From Blattamonas nauphoetae (lineage: Eukaryota; Preaxostyla; Oxymonadida): 64,000 nt of DNA. This document shows positions 53,161 to 64,000 of this stretch, piece after piece. The stretch lies in the NCBI GenBank assembly GCA_033064195.1, contig JARBJD010000153.1, forward strand, positions 62,001 to 126,000, given 5' to 3'. The translations under genes and the position numbers were made by a program. The notes below the pieces were generated by a model. It saw nothing but the letters and a program-made list of their open reading frames with translations, did not search any database and had not been told where the DNA came from. Position 1 is the stretch's first letter; each line of letters begins with the position of its first letter.

Positions 53161-54684
53161 TTAAGCTGGAGTGGGGCGATTCCAATCGATTGGGATGTCG
53201 TCAGGTTTTGGTTTGGCGATGGGGGCAGACAAAGTATCTAAAAGCCACATATCCACCATTGATTCATTCCTGTACATGTATGACTGAATGTAATAGAAAA
53301 AAATGAGGTTAGCAAGGTGAAAAGAAGGATCTTGACAAAGTCAGAAAAACAAGGATAATGACGAAAGCATACGCAAAATCTAATTGAAGGGGGAATGTTA
53401 ACGCAGTAAACAGGCTGTTGGCGTCCGTTAAGGAAGAAGTGGAGAGTGCGTGGGTTGGAATCCATGTTGACCTGCATTCCTATCCGTTGTTGATGTTCGA
53501 AAATCTCATTTCCTTGGGTCCGCCCATTATGTTCAATAAATCCACTACCAGCGTATCCAATAGATTCTACGACGAGCAGAGAAAGTGAGAGACGAAAATG
53601 AGATTGATGAGAAAAATGACACAACGAGAAAACGGAGAAGGTCAGAACGGAGAAAGTGTAAATGGAAGATGTTGACAGACTGGAACTCTGCCCTGGGAAT
53701 TCGTCGAACGTATCGCTCGAATTGTCGATAATGCCGACGCGCTTCTGTCCCCACGTGTAGAACATGCATTCGCAGAACCAGATGCCCTTGTTGATTGTTA
53801 CCGATGGAATAAACATCACATGAGACTGATCCTTTGTAACACTTCCCTTACGTTCAAAGATGTGGCTATTTGCCGGGTTGGTTGAAACAAGCTTGAAGTC
53901 CTGTGGAATCCGCTGGGGAATTTCTCCATACAGTGTATAGGGGGAATCAAGTATGCCAACATCGGCGGTAGTTGATGGTTGTTCGCTTGGGGGAAGGACA
54001 ATTTTGCTGTTGCTGTTTGCTGGTGTGACCACAAAAGTTGCAGTGGCATCTGGGATCAGGCCACGGCGCTTCCCTTTCCCTTTCTTTCCTTTTCCTTCCA
54101 ACTGAGCCTGGATGTCAGGTGTCATGAGATACTGGTCATTCATTCCAGCGTACATTGGAACTTGACCTGCAAACATGAGCTGATTGCGTTGGAACATGAG
54201 TTCTCGTTCATAAAACTGCACTTCTTCCTTGGAGAAAAAGGAGAAGAGAAGCTCTGGTTTGGTAGGTGGTGAAATGATGGAAATGATATCTGAGGCAAAT
54301 TTCTGAAAGAGTAATGAATAAAAAGTAAGAAATATACCCGAACATGTTGAGAGTGTTGTGATGTCGCAGGAAAAGTGGTATATGACTGCAGTATCTTGAG
54401 AGCCTCTGTTTTGTCAAGTGTTTCGACTTTATTCGGATCTGATAGAATTGATCAGAAGAAATAAGGCAAACCAAGAGTTAGGACAGACATAATCTTCTGG
54501 AGACATTTGATGATATCTATCTCATTCGTGAGACCTTGAAGCGACGTAACAAGGGAGGAGAGTTCAATTGTCTGCAAAGGAGGATAAAACACCAGAAATA
54601 TACAAAAACGAACGAACAAACAACTCCACCGATGTCTTTTGGGATTATTGATAACTCAGGAGGCCATGTAGATTCGGTGATCAT
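53161..54684 (-). CDS. SPRY-like domain protein, 400 aa
   Basis: Six exons: 54684-54622, 54571-54472, 54438-54338, 54302-53681, 53566-53373, 53283-53161; introns 33-114 bp with GTTTGT, GTTTGC, GTATAT, GTCTGT and GTATGC donors. The helical N-terminus (IELSSLVTSLQGLTNEIDII, LDKTEALKILQSYTTF) resembles the leader segments of related proteins. A Lys/Gly linker follows, then a SPRY-like domain: SHVMFIPSVTINKGIWFCEC, RVGIIDNSSDTFDEFPGQ, SIGYAGSGFIEH, IGMQVNMDSNPRTLHFFLNG and NIPPSIRFC. It ends IDWNRPTPA. All junctions keep frame. Divergent from the next gene, 40 bp away. Confidence 0.77.
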
Positions 54685-54724
54685 TTGATCAGCCCCACGA
54701 TCACAAATTGGTGTCTCTTCAGAG

Positions 54725-55394
54725 ATGATTTTATTCAATTTTATCCTCCTATTTGCGGAAGAATCACATTTTCCATTTGAAATTGTGGAATTGGAACATG
54801 ATCAGATCACTTGTGGTCAACAAATCCGCATCTCATATGATTCATTCCTTTTCTACAAGCTATCAAATAGAAAGTCTGAGTATTTCTATGAATATCAAAT
54901 ATCTTGGCCAGATTGTGTTTGTACATCACTTTTTCTCGAATGTTTCCGATTCTTCTCCCAATCTCGCCATCAGTTTCCAGCCGACATTTTTATCACGTTT
55001 CTTGATACTCCCCATCTTTCAGAGGAGTTAGGTACAAACACTGAGGATAGAGTCGTGCAATCACCAGGAGATGTGTGAGTGATTTCTTCTGATTCATGAT
55101 TAGTCACAATATGCTCTCCTGAGAGCTCGCCACAATGCAAACCAGGTTGGTGCTGAAGGAGCAAACTCAACAATCCCATTTTGCATCGGTCTGACACTCT
55201 TTTGCATTGAATATCTCTCAGAAATCAGAGAACTACTCGGAAAGACAACAGTCCTCCCGCTCGCGATAAAGGTCGCAGTAATTATCGTGTTGTCTCTGAT
55301 TTGTGTTGCAATCGCCATTTTTCGGCTTCTTTGCACCAAAGATGGTGTGAAGTTCATTTCACGCTATTTTTCGCAATCGACAAAAGCGAAGTGA
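54725..55394 (+). CDS. Small type I membrane protein
   Basis: Two exons, 54725-55072 and 55104-55394, across a 31-bp GTGTGA...AG intron; 212 residues. Signal peptide MILFNFILLFAEE; luminal part with four cysteines (ITCGQQIRISYDSFLFYKLS, WPDCVCTSLF); a hydrophobic stretch NSTIPFCIGLTLFCI; then a membrane helix AVIIVLSLICVAIAIFRLL and a short basic tail. I recognise no family. Start codon chosen because it gives a clean signal peptide. Confidence 0.6.
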
Positions 55395-55605
55395 TTTCTC
55401 ACTCGCAATCACTCATCATTTCTGATAAATCTTGATTTTTTGCATTTCTACAATGCCCTTTGTATGTCCTTTCAGGGCAGCCGACAGTACTTATACCCAC
55501 AAAAAAGAAATACGTCGATCCGTCATCCAAGAAAAAAATAATGCATCGTTCGTTCTCACCTCGACGAACACATCGCAGAAAGTGTGAACAACTCGCCTCC
55601 TTTCT

Positions 55606-58028
55606 ATGATTTTCCCTGACTCACACAAAGCTGAACATTTTACGCGTCAACGTGCTAAAAAAGCAGCAATTCTCAATGCAATCATTGTCCTCGTCAATTC
55701 GACCCTTGGTGATGGTGTATTTGGCATGCCGCTTGCATATGCCAAATCAGGCCTCCTTGGAGCAATTTTTGTCCATCTTTTGGTCGTTATAATGTCATCA
55801 GTCTCTTTCTATCAACTTGTGTACATCGCTGATGTTGTCGACGAGTACTCTTTTGGAGAAGTGTGCTTTACTCCTTACACTAAATTTTTAACAATCACAA
55901 TATCCTTTTCTTCATCATTATTCTTGTGTAGCTTGCAGAAGTCATTCTGGGCCCTGTAGGAATGATCATCACCGAATTGTGTGAGTTCTTATATTGTTTT
56001 GGCTCGTTATGGGCATATATTATTCTTCTGTACCATTTCCTTCACTCAATCCTGTTGGGCTTTGGGGTCCCTCAGTCGAGTGTCTTCATGCAACACTGGT
56101 TTTTGATGATCGTTGTCTCGTTCTTCCTCCTCCAACCACTGTCATGGCTCCCCACTATTAGCTCGATGGGGTTTACATCGTATATTGGGCTTGGATGCAT
56201 GCTATTTGTGGTAGTTGTGATCATCATACGATATTTTCGTCCCTTCATCAAGAATCCAGATGACGAACCTGTCCAGCTTGTTAATTGGCATTTTTACATG
56301 TTCCAGACTTTTTCGACACTATGTTTCGCTCTCTCCTATCAGCCTAGCGTCCCAATTACCCAAGGCGAGTTGAAAAGGGGATCAAGCCGACACATGTTTC
56401 TGATCCTCGTTTTAGTGATTTGTGGAGTTTGGATGTTTTACGGCGTCATTGGTATCTTCGGATACTTGTCGTTCACAGGCAAATTCCACGATTTTGACCA
56501 TTCAGGCAACATACTCACGATGTACGACAACAAAGACCGTTTGGCGATGGTTGCTCGCATTGTCTCGTTCGTAACAGTCACTTTCTGCTTCCCTGCCAAC
56601 GCCCTCCCAGCGCGGTACACAATCATGAACATTATCAAGCTCATAAACAAGATGAGGAAGAAGCGCCGTCGAAAGCTGAAAATGCTGAAAGACAAAATAA
56701 TCTCCCAGCAGCATCCCACTCGAAGCCCCAGTGACTCGACGTACACTGTGAATGCAACACTTGACTCGTCGTATTTCCATGATCTGACGTACGATCCAAA
56801 CATGACAATGGACACGTTCCAGGAAAGCAACGACGACACCATCAACACGTCCCATCGCTTCCAAAATCGACTCGCTGGGCATCTTCGGTCTGTCGCGAAG
56901 ATTCCGTCGGTTCTACCAGGACGAGGGAATCACACGTTCAATCCTGCGCACTCTCGGGAGCATCACAGTGCGATCCAGCTGGAAGAACTGTTCGTCAGAC
57001 CAGGCGAGGAACGCGTGTTTGATAAACCGAATGTCGATGAGCTCACACAGAGGCAGGTCGAGAAGCTGCCGCTTCTGAGGAACGAGGAGGATGCAGCGAT
57101 GATGCCGACGGTGAGGGAAGAGTCGACGTCGCAGGGGTTTGTGGGGAGTGCAGGAGACGAGAACTGGGGACCGAATCAGTCGGAGGATCGTCAAGAGATG
57201 GACGCTCTCAACAGCAACTCCCCAGTCTCAAGCAACCTCAACACACATCATACCAACTTCATGGACTCTAACACCTCCACTGCAATGCACAACGAACCTA
57301 ACTTGCAGTTCCTTGTGAATCTTGTTCAACGAGGGAACCGAACCGGAACACAGACGATTGGACAAGACGACTCGTCGCAAACGAACTATCCCAGGCTGGA
57401 CATGTTCGGAGCCCCGTCTGAACACAACACTATCGATTCCCACCTCCAGCCCCTTCCGTCTCTCTCACAGGTGTACCCGTCTCCACCGCCTGATCTGTCG
57501 CCAGCCACAGTCGCTGAGCCGCCGACTGACAACACGGCTGAGCCGATGTTCTTTGACGAGGAAGAGCCAGTCCAGAAGTGCAAGGTTTTCCGGTCGAAGG
57601 GCTGTCAGGGTGTGATGCTTGGATCGGCGCTCGTGTTTGTGGCCACTCTGCTCTCCATCTTCATGAACAAGGTGAACTTTGTGTTTGACATCATTGGGTC
57701 AACAGGAGGAGTGGGTGTGGGGTTTGTCCTCCCCTGCATCATGTTCCTCAAGCTCTCTCGCAACCCTGTCAAATACACAAAATCCCATCTCCGCAACTAC
57801 AACCACCAGACTGGCGAATACGACTCGTCCGCCACAGCCACACCTCGCACCCCGGCTGAGGAGGCTGCGTTCCAGAAGAAGATGAGACCTCGCGTGGGGG
57901 TGTCTTTTTGTTGTGTCATGGCTTGGATTGTGTTGATGTTGGGTCTTGTGTTGGGGGCGGTCTCGCTTGGAATGGCAATCATTTACGATACGAATTTGAG
58001 ACATATCATGCACGACGACGTGGTCTAA
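55606..58028 (+). CDS. Amino acid/auxin permease family transporter (SLC38/AVT-like)
   Basis: Two exons, 55606-55860 and 55932-58028, with a 71-bp GTGTGC...AG intron; 783 residues. TM1 has the family signature ILNAIIVLVNSTLGDGVFGM. The remaining helices are evident (GAIFVHLLVVIMSSVSFYQL, WHFYMFQTFSTLCFALSYQP, VMLGSALVFVATLLSIF, VGFVLPCIMFL). A ~300-residue hydrophilic, Ser/Asn-rich loop is inserted between about TM8 and TM9, much longer than usual; it may be regulatory. These proteins move neutral or cationic amino acids across plasma or lysosomal-type membranes. Substrate cannot be told. Confidence 0.87.
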
Positions 58029-58161
58029 TATCTTTCATGCCATCCAGTTTTTGCATGTACTCTTATTTTTTTATGTCTAGTATTCATTTTTTATCCATCA
58101 TCGAAACAATCGTAAACGAAACAGTTGAAGTGAAAAAATGAAGAAACAGCATGAAGTGTAT

Positions 58162-59109
58162 TCATCTTCCTCTCTTTTTCATCTCCTCAGACGCATTTTT
58201 AATCAATAAGGGATAATCCAAACTCCATCGCCTCATAACTGTCTCAGGGACCCATGCCATGGTATCGACAACAACTGGGAGACGTAAATGAGAGAAGAAC
58301 AAACCAATGTATGTAAATTCTGTTCCCTCTATCCATTCTTCCTTCTCTTCAACTGGTGGTTGATGAGTAGGATCAGGGATCGGAGTAAATCCGCCTTCTT
58401 CTGTTGGATCTCCATCTTCCTCTTCTCTGAAAGATGCTCTCACTGAGCAGGGGAAAAACACACTGTGTTTTTGCAGGTGACTTTGGTGGTTTCTCTTTCA
58501 GAATCTTTTGGTGAGATAGAATGACTCCAGCCACTGCAACGTCACATCGAAGGTATTGTGGAGATGGTGGCATACTGACGGAAAATCAATCAACAAAAAA
58601 TGATACTCTTTATGTTCTGTGGATGTGGACGCCAAGATGAATGTTGTGTCTTGAAAACTCTTCCAGAAACGCTTCGAGAGTTGTGAGAATGAAGTGAATC
58701 CGGGATACCTGCATTAAAACATCTCTTGGGGCTCCAGGCCAGAGCTTAAAGCAAAGTCGAACAATATCCGAAGTTGGAGATGATTTATCGACTTCGTTTG
58801 TATCAGAGCAGAACGAATCAAAGCTGACGCGATTTCCAGATTTTTTGAGGAAATCTGTGAGCGTCACGGAGAAAAGGGGGATAAAATTGTCATTATCAAA
58901 CAAAAATCTTCTGGCAAACTAAATAAAGACTGTGGATCGACGTCAGGAAGAAATCCTTTGCCCATCACACCAATGTGTTTCTCGTATGACTTATGAAAGA
59001 TGTCAACACCATCAGTCGTGGTAACATACACCCATGATGATCCACCCTGTCCAGAGGAATCAGGATCAGCCTCCATTTGGAGAGCATTCAAAACGGTTTC
59101 TTCGTCCAT
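58162..59109 (-). CDS. START-domain lipid-transfer protein
   Basis: Five exons: 59109-58920, 58854-58709, 58671-58631 (41 nt), 58574-58464, 58426-58162; introns 65, 37, 56 and 37 bp. 250 residues. The order fits a START fold: SSWVYVTTTDGVDIFHKSYE, GKGFLPDVDPQSLFNF, SFDSFCSDTNEVDKSSP, SDIVRLCFKLWPGAPRDVL, RFWKSFQDTTFILAMPPSPQ, YLRCDVAVAGVIL and GTEFTYIGLFFSHLRLPVVV, with a C-terminal helix. The four splices restore one frame. It binds a lipid or sterol; no membrane anchor seen. Confidence 0.82.
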
Positions 59110-59415
59110 CTTGATGTGGTCCGATCAACGTTTTTGAGAAGAAGCAGGATTGAAGACACAATCAATCGTTCATACCTAATAAATCGAGAAATATCAAGGG
59201 AAATGATCAACACAGGCCTGACCGAGTCACAATTGTTTGTCGGAATCAAGTCCCAATAACTCTAAGGGTCAGATCCACGGCACTTTTACACTTCTGACTC
59301 TTTCTCGAAATTTGTTCAAGAAATGGGATGGAAACTTTCGATAGCATTTTTTCTTCTCGAACCTCCCATTCACACCCCAATTGACTGTTGAGATTTCTTC
59401 ATCCCTTAATTTTTA
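59110..59415. other. Shared upstream region of divergent START and eIF4E genes
   Basis: 306 bp. No open frame of interest or RNA structure was seen; probably a bidirectional promoter. Confidence 0.4.
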
Positions 59416-60512
59416 ATGTCGGCCGAGCAACATCCTCTTCACAAAAGATATACTCTCTGGTGGATTCCCTCTTCGAATAGAATTGAACAGGGTAATTATG
59501 CAGATATGCTCACCCCTCTCTGCACTGTTGGAACAGTATCTATTAATTCGATCTTTATGAAGTCCTTTTTTGACTAGATTGAGGAATTTTGGCAAATGTA
59601 CTCGTTCCTCGTCCGTGCAGATGAACTTGAACCGGATACCACCTATAACATTTTTGAAGAAGGTGTCAAGCCAATCTGGGAAGTCTGCATCTTTTTCCGA
59701 TCAGTTCTTTGTCAGGATTCAAATCATTCCGATGGTGGCCGACTAATGATCCCAACCCCGACCAAACAATTTGCTGCATATGTTTGGGAGAAATTGGTCT
59801 GTCATAATCCCATATCAATCCATCTCCTTCTTTCACCTTCATCCCTCCATCTTCCTCATCCTGTTGTCTTTGAATTCACAACCTCATAATCTCTCTCTTT
59901 TATCCTCAGCTCATTGCGCTCATGGGAAATAACTTCCGAGTTGAGATGAACGGAGAGATTGTTGATGTCACTGATGAAATCACTGGAATCGTCCTTAAAT
60001 CCTGCAAAGATTTCTGCAACTTTGCCATATGGACCAAACACTCCAAAGACCCAGCCACCATCAAGATGCTCACCTGCGTCGTAATCCGTCTCCTGAATCT
60101 GCCGGAAGAAACAGATCTCAAATTTAGGCCTCACAGCAACTTCCGTGGCCACCATGAGGGACAACGAAGGGACAAAGGGCACGGTGGAAATTCTGATTAT
60201 AAACGTCGACAGGGCAATGATGAGGACCGAAGAAGAGAACGCAATGCAGATCAAAGCAGGAAGGATGGGCATCAAGGACAAACAGAACAAACACAAAAAA
60301 CATTTTATCAGCCCAAACCGAAAAGTGAAGGTCAAACACAAGGGCAGGGAAAACAAAACATCACGAACGATTTTCTTCATTCACTGCAGAAAGGAGGACA
60401 GAAAGAACGCACCAAAGATGAACGACCGAAGAAAGGACAACCAAAAAATCAAGGAAAGGGGAAAAACATGTTCACATACGTTCCGTCAGCGCAAAAAGCC
60501 GAAAATCCGTAA
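59416..60512 (+). CDS. Translation initiation factor eIF4E
   Basis: Four exons: 59416-59535, 59578-59682, 59716-59796, 59910-60512; introns 42 bp (GTATCT), 33 bp (GTCTGC) and 113 bp (GTCTGT). 302 residues. Core motifs: HPLHKRYTLWWIP (cap-binding Trp region), TIEEFWQMYSFL across intron 1, NIFEEGVKPIWED across intron 2 (second cap-stacking Trp and its Glu), VWEKLLIALMGNNF across intron 3, and NFAIWTKHSKDP. The last ~130 residues are a Lys/Gln/Gly-rich basic extension not found in typical eIF4E (~220 aa), perhaps RNA-binding. It binds the mRNA 5' cap. Confidence 0.9.
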
Positions 60513-60700
60513 CTATGACTTTTTCTTTGCGTTTCACCGAGAATGGTTTTTTAAAGAGGAGATTAAGAGTGACCAACCTGTTGTTTGCTTTATCAAAAAA
60601 GAATCACACATCTCTAAATCATGAAGGACTAACAAATCATAAGAAAAGTGAAGTGGGAAGAAAGAGCCTGAAAATGATGATCCATAAAAAGAGAGAAAAA

Positions 60701-63700
60701 TCAAAGATGAGAAGTTTGGGTCAGGTGTGATAAAATGTCTTCTGGATCACGTCCGATCATATCGATTGATTCCTGTGTTTCCCCAAGCTGGCTGGTGCTC
60801 CTGGTCCCTGCTGTGGACGGCCTCAGAGACGCCCGACTCCCCGGTCTCCTTCCCGAAGTCGAATCAGACCGTGTTGACGACGGTGGACCTGCTGTGTCCT
60901 CAGAAGACGTGTCCTTCATCGACTGCTTCGGTGGAGGCTTCTGTGGCGATGACTTGAGTGGTGTTTTGGACGACTTGCCCGGGACAAAGCCAGGCTGGGC
61001 GTCGAGTGTGCCTCCGAGCGAGGTGAGGGTGGATTCGAACGAGTCCTGCATGTATTCTCTGTTCACGTCCATTGCGTACGAGTCTGCGCTTTCGTCATTC
61101 ACACCACTTTCTCGACTTCGATGGCTCATTCCGAGTGGGGACTGGATCGTCGGGGATTGCGGTGGAGTGACTGAATCCAGATTGTGGGGCTGAGAATTGT
61201 CGATGATCTGGACAGTCCCTGCGAGATCGGTGAGGACGCGCATTGTGTCCGGGCTGGGCGGAACCACTGCCACTTTCCCTCGCTTCGGAGTGGATTTCGT
61301 CTTCGGTGCTGTTCGAGACGGTGATTTCACTGGAGGGCGGATTTTTGGTTTTGCTTGTTCTTGTTGTGCCTTCGGGGTTGTCGCTGGTTTCTTCTTGACT
61401 GGCTTTGGAGTGTCTTCTCGAAGGGAGGGCTCGTCTTCGGTCTGCCACGTTGAAGAATCCAGACCCATCTCGCCTCGGGGTGGAGTGGATGGGAGTTGAC
61501 GGTAGCCCTTTGGACTCAGTCGAGGGATTTTGGACGGCTTGCTGGATTTCGGTGGTGAGTCGACTTGCTCGGGCGGGGGTGTGTGGGTGGGTGTTGGGCG
61601 GATGTAGATGGATTGGTCGAGTGGAGTGTCGGGAGGAACGAAAGGAGATTCCACAAACACGGAGCGAGTCACGAGACTCATCGAAAGTGGGTCCAGCTCG
61701 GCGTTGAGCTCTTCGTCTGGACGATCGTCGTGGAGGGTGAAGCCGGGGAGTGGTTGGGGTGAGGGCGAGTGAGGTGCTGGCTTTAGCCTCTGTTCGCCTC
61801 GTGAACTGCCCAACCGTTGTCGCTTTGACTTGCTCAGCGGGCGGTGGGTCGTTTCTGAGAATGGGGCAGTTGGAAGTGGTGGCTCTGACGTCTTCCGAGC
61901 CGCAACTGGGGCTGTGATTGAGGCAGGGTTGATCCCGAGCAGTGTCATGAGGCGATTCCGTTCCTGAGGATCCTTCAGCCCCATCACTTCTTGCAGAATG
62001 GCAGCTGTCTTTTCATCGCTCAGTGATTCTCCGCTCATCGCACTTTCAACGCTGGCCATGCTCGCCTCTGACAGGCCAGTCTGTCCGAGATCAGCCACGT
62101 CCTCAGTCGAGAGAGGTTGAATGGCAAGCTGTGGCTGCCAAGGTTCAGTTGGGAATTGAGACGACTGAACCGGAAGGTTGGGAGAGTCTGACTGAGTGAG
62201 GTGAGGAGTGGAGTGGAGGGCGTGCTGTTGGGTGGGAAGAGGAGCATCATCGAAGACAGACGGGGTGGTTGGTTGAGCACTCCGTCCGCCGTATTTCCGT
62301 TCCCATTCTTTCCGTTTCCTGTCCTCCTCTTCTTGCTTCCGTTTCATAAACGCTTCAGCAGCAAGTGCCTGCATCTTCTCCCGCTCCTTCACTCGATCGT
62401 TCTGGACCTCTTCCTGCGACTTCCTTCCAACTGGGGCGTCCTCCTTCTTCCCCTTCTCCTCTTCTGCTGCCATCTCCATGTCGTACTTCTGTCGAAGCTG
62501 CTCCGACTCTCGCTCCAGCCTCCTTTGCTCAAACTGCTCCTCATGTTCCAGCTGTCGCCTCTGCTCCTCTTTTTTTCTTCGTTGCTCCTCAATTTGACGT
62601 CGGAGCTCGTTTTGATGGGCTTTGTCCTTTTCGGCCCGCTTTCTCTGCTCGTCCTCGGCCGATCCAAACACGCCCACAAACACTTCCCTCTCCTCCTCTC
62701 CTCGCTCTCTCTCGAAGGCAGACTCCCTCCGGAGCCCCCCAGAGGACGTGTCTGGTGTTGGTGGAATGAAAGGCGTCGGTTCGGAGGCTCTCCGCTGCGA
62801 GGCATACGAAACGGATGGCGTTTGGAAGCTGTCGACTGGAACGTCACCAAATCGGTCTCTCTTTTCCTGTTCTTTCTGCCGTTTCTTCCGTTCTAATGCT
62901 TCGTCCCGTTCTCGCTTTAGGAACTCAAAGTATTCCCGCTGTTTTCGCTTCTCTGCTTCGATTTCACTTTCAGTTTTGTCGCTGAGCAGATCATGCAGTC
63001 CTCCCCTGCGATATTCAGGCGTTTGTGTGGGTGCAACTGGTGTGTATGATGACGTGGGGGGAGTAGAAGGTGTGTCCCTCCTTTGGTCCTGATGTGAATA
63101 GGTTTCACGTGCTTGGCTAGGGGGTTGTTCATGAACAAGATGTGACGTGGAATTATCGTATGGATGCGGATATAATGTGTCTGACTTCAAAGTGTTGTCA
63201 TAAGGTTGGGAGATATATGCTGCTTGTTGAATATTTGCAGGGTTTGAGGGAGATGGGAAGTGTTGTGCACTCATTGAATCTTGACCGTCCAATTCGAGGC
63301 TAGCAAGATTTTGAAATGAGTGTTGTTGTGATGAAGGCTGCGAAAAATTGTGAGGAGACTGCTGTGGTGCAGAGTTTGGTGGCATATTATCATTTCTTTG
63401 AGAACGAAGGGCTTCAATTCTTTGCTTTCTCTGTTCGAGGAAGTCAGCATCAGATATGTTCTTCTCATGCTGACTACAGACAAACAAAAGACAGTAAAAA
63501 CGAAAGAACAAGTTTTGTACTTCTTTAGCTTTGTTAATACAGACTTAGGGACGACAGAGATTTGTTCCGGCTACAATGGCGGATAAAAGAATTGAAAGGA
63601 AGAAAGAATGGACAGACTGGTGATGCCCTACGTTTGGGATCGACAGATCTGTATTGAAAAGAGATATGAGTTGTGAACCAGTCAGAAGGAAACGAATACA

Positions 63701-63819
63701 GACTGAGATCGTTGGGAAGATTTTGGACGAATCGTGACTTTAGGTGCATTTCTCCCTTGGTAAAACGAATCTTTTTGGACAGGCCGTACAGGGAGAGGTT
63801 TGGTTTTGGGCTTTGCCAT
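60701..63819 (-). CDS. Long coiled-coil, Pro/Ser-rich protein (CSPP1-like?)
   Basis: Four exons: 63819-63704, 63648-63618, 63570-63521, 63473-60701; introns 55, 47 and 47 bp with GTCTGT, GTCTGT and GTACAA donors. 989 residues. N-terminus MAKPKTKPLPVRPVQK; a Glu/Arg/Lys helix region is dense between nucleotides ~62330 and 63000 (EFLKRERDEALERKKRQKEQ, ELRRQIEEQRRKKEEQRR). The remainder is Pro/Ser/Thr-rich and disordered, ending DILSHLTQTSHL. The charged segments recall the microtubule-associated CSPP1, but such composition is common; the family call is weak. Confidence 0.65.
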
Positions 63820-63898
63820 AAGCGATGCGAAAAAAGAAGAAATTACGGCTTCCTTTCTACCGCGTCTTATTCTCACTCTATCTTTCGCAGGCACTTCT

Positions 63899-64000
63899 AT
63901 GTCATCATCATATCAGTCTCCTTCAGATCTTAACTTCAAAGATACTCTTTGGGAAGGGCTATCAAAAGTTTTCTCTCGAGGCCATGAAGGAAGCGAGTAT
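63899..64000 (+). CDS. 5' end of a gene running off the window
   Basis: ATG at 63899 just after a 3' splice-like TTTCGCAG (63883-63890), then 34 codons open to the edge (SSSYQSPSDLNFKDTLWEGL, KVFSRGHEG). Divergent from the coiled-coil gene, about 80 bp away. Function unknown. Confidence 0.45.
   Translation, partial: MSSSYQSPSDLNFKDTLWEGLSKVFSRGHEGSEY

Noticed and set aside
1-64000. CRISPR arrays, rRNA genes, retroelements or virus-like elements
   Set aside because: No regularly spaced repeats, no rRNA core sequences, and no reverse transcriptase, integrase or capsid-like proteins were seen.

Overview
This window comes from the compact, intron-containing nuclear genome of a flagellated protist. 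It uses the standard genetic code. Genes lie tens to a few hundred bases apart on both strands. Spliceosomal introns are mostly 29-145 bp, with a GTNTGN-like 5' splice site and AG at the 3' end. Four genes look flagellar (RIIa plus EF-hand protein, enkurin-domain protein, CFAP119-like, a short microtubule-inner-protein-like protein). There is also a right-handed beta-helix surface protein and four SPRY-like genes. This combination fits an oxymonad such as Blattamonas, but that assignment is inference; no database search was possible. Splice models were built by hand from reading frame, GT/AG and family homology.

Layout. 1-12.1 kb: a partial unknown gene, a beta-helix surface protein, a small unknown, a DUF1295-type membrane enzyme, an OCRL-like inositol 5-phosphatase and a six-exon uridine-cytidine kinase. 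12.3-19.0 kb: two DNA transposons inserted side by side, sharing a central TA. The first is a Tc1/mariner-type element with 920-bp inverted arms and an intact transposase. The second is 3.3 kb and has no recognisable transposase. They end directly at the start codon of a 1.78-kilo-residue coiled-coil gene (19.0-24.5 kb). 23.8-26.7 kb: a nearly perfect inverted duplication (two 1236-bp arms, 406-bp spacer). Each arm holds the 3' end of that coiled-coil gene and a complete U1 snRNA gene. The right arm stops 4 bp from the stop codon of an Integrator-11-like endonuclease gene. 28-42 kb: LRRC51-like, calreticulin, ubiquitin protease, enkurin-domain, PDI-like, coiled-coil, multispan membrane and CFAP119-like genes. 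42.5-46.2 kb: a thioredoxin-like gene and a cluster of three SPRY-like genes. 46.4-64 kb: thymidine kinase, a membrane metallophosphatase, a two-RPEL protein, a short axonemal-type protein, a METTL18-like methyltransferase, an RSP7-like protein, a fourth SPRY-like gene, a small membrane protein, an amino-acid transporter, a START-domain protein, eIF4E, a long coiled-coil protein and the start of one more gene.

The most notable result is the U1 snRNA. It folds into the canonical four stem-loops with an Sm site. Its 5' end (ACATACC) differs from the usual ACTTACC at the base facing intron position +4, and the introns here mostly carry T at +4. The window therefore shows both sides of an apparent compensatory change between U1 and the 5' splice site. 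The U1 gene is present twice, in a young palindrome beside the gene for the nuclease family that processes snRNA 3' ends.
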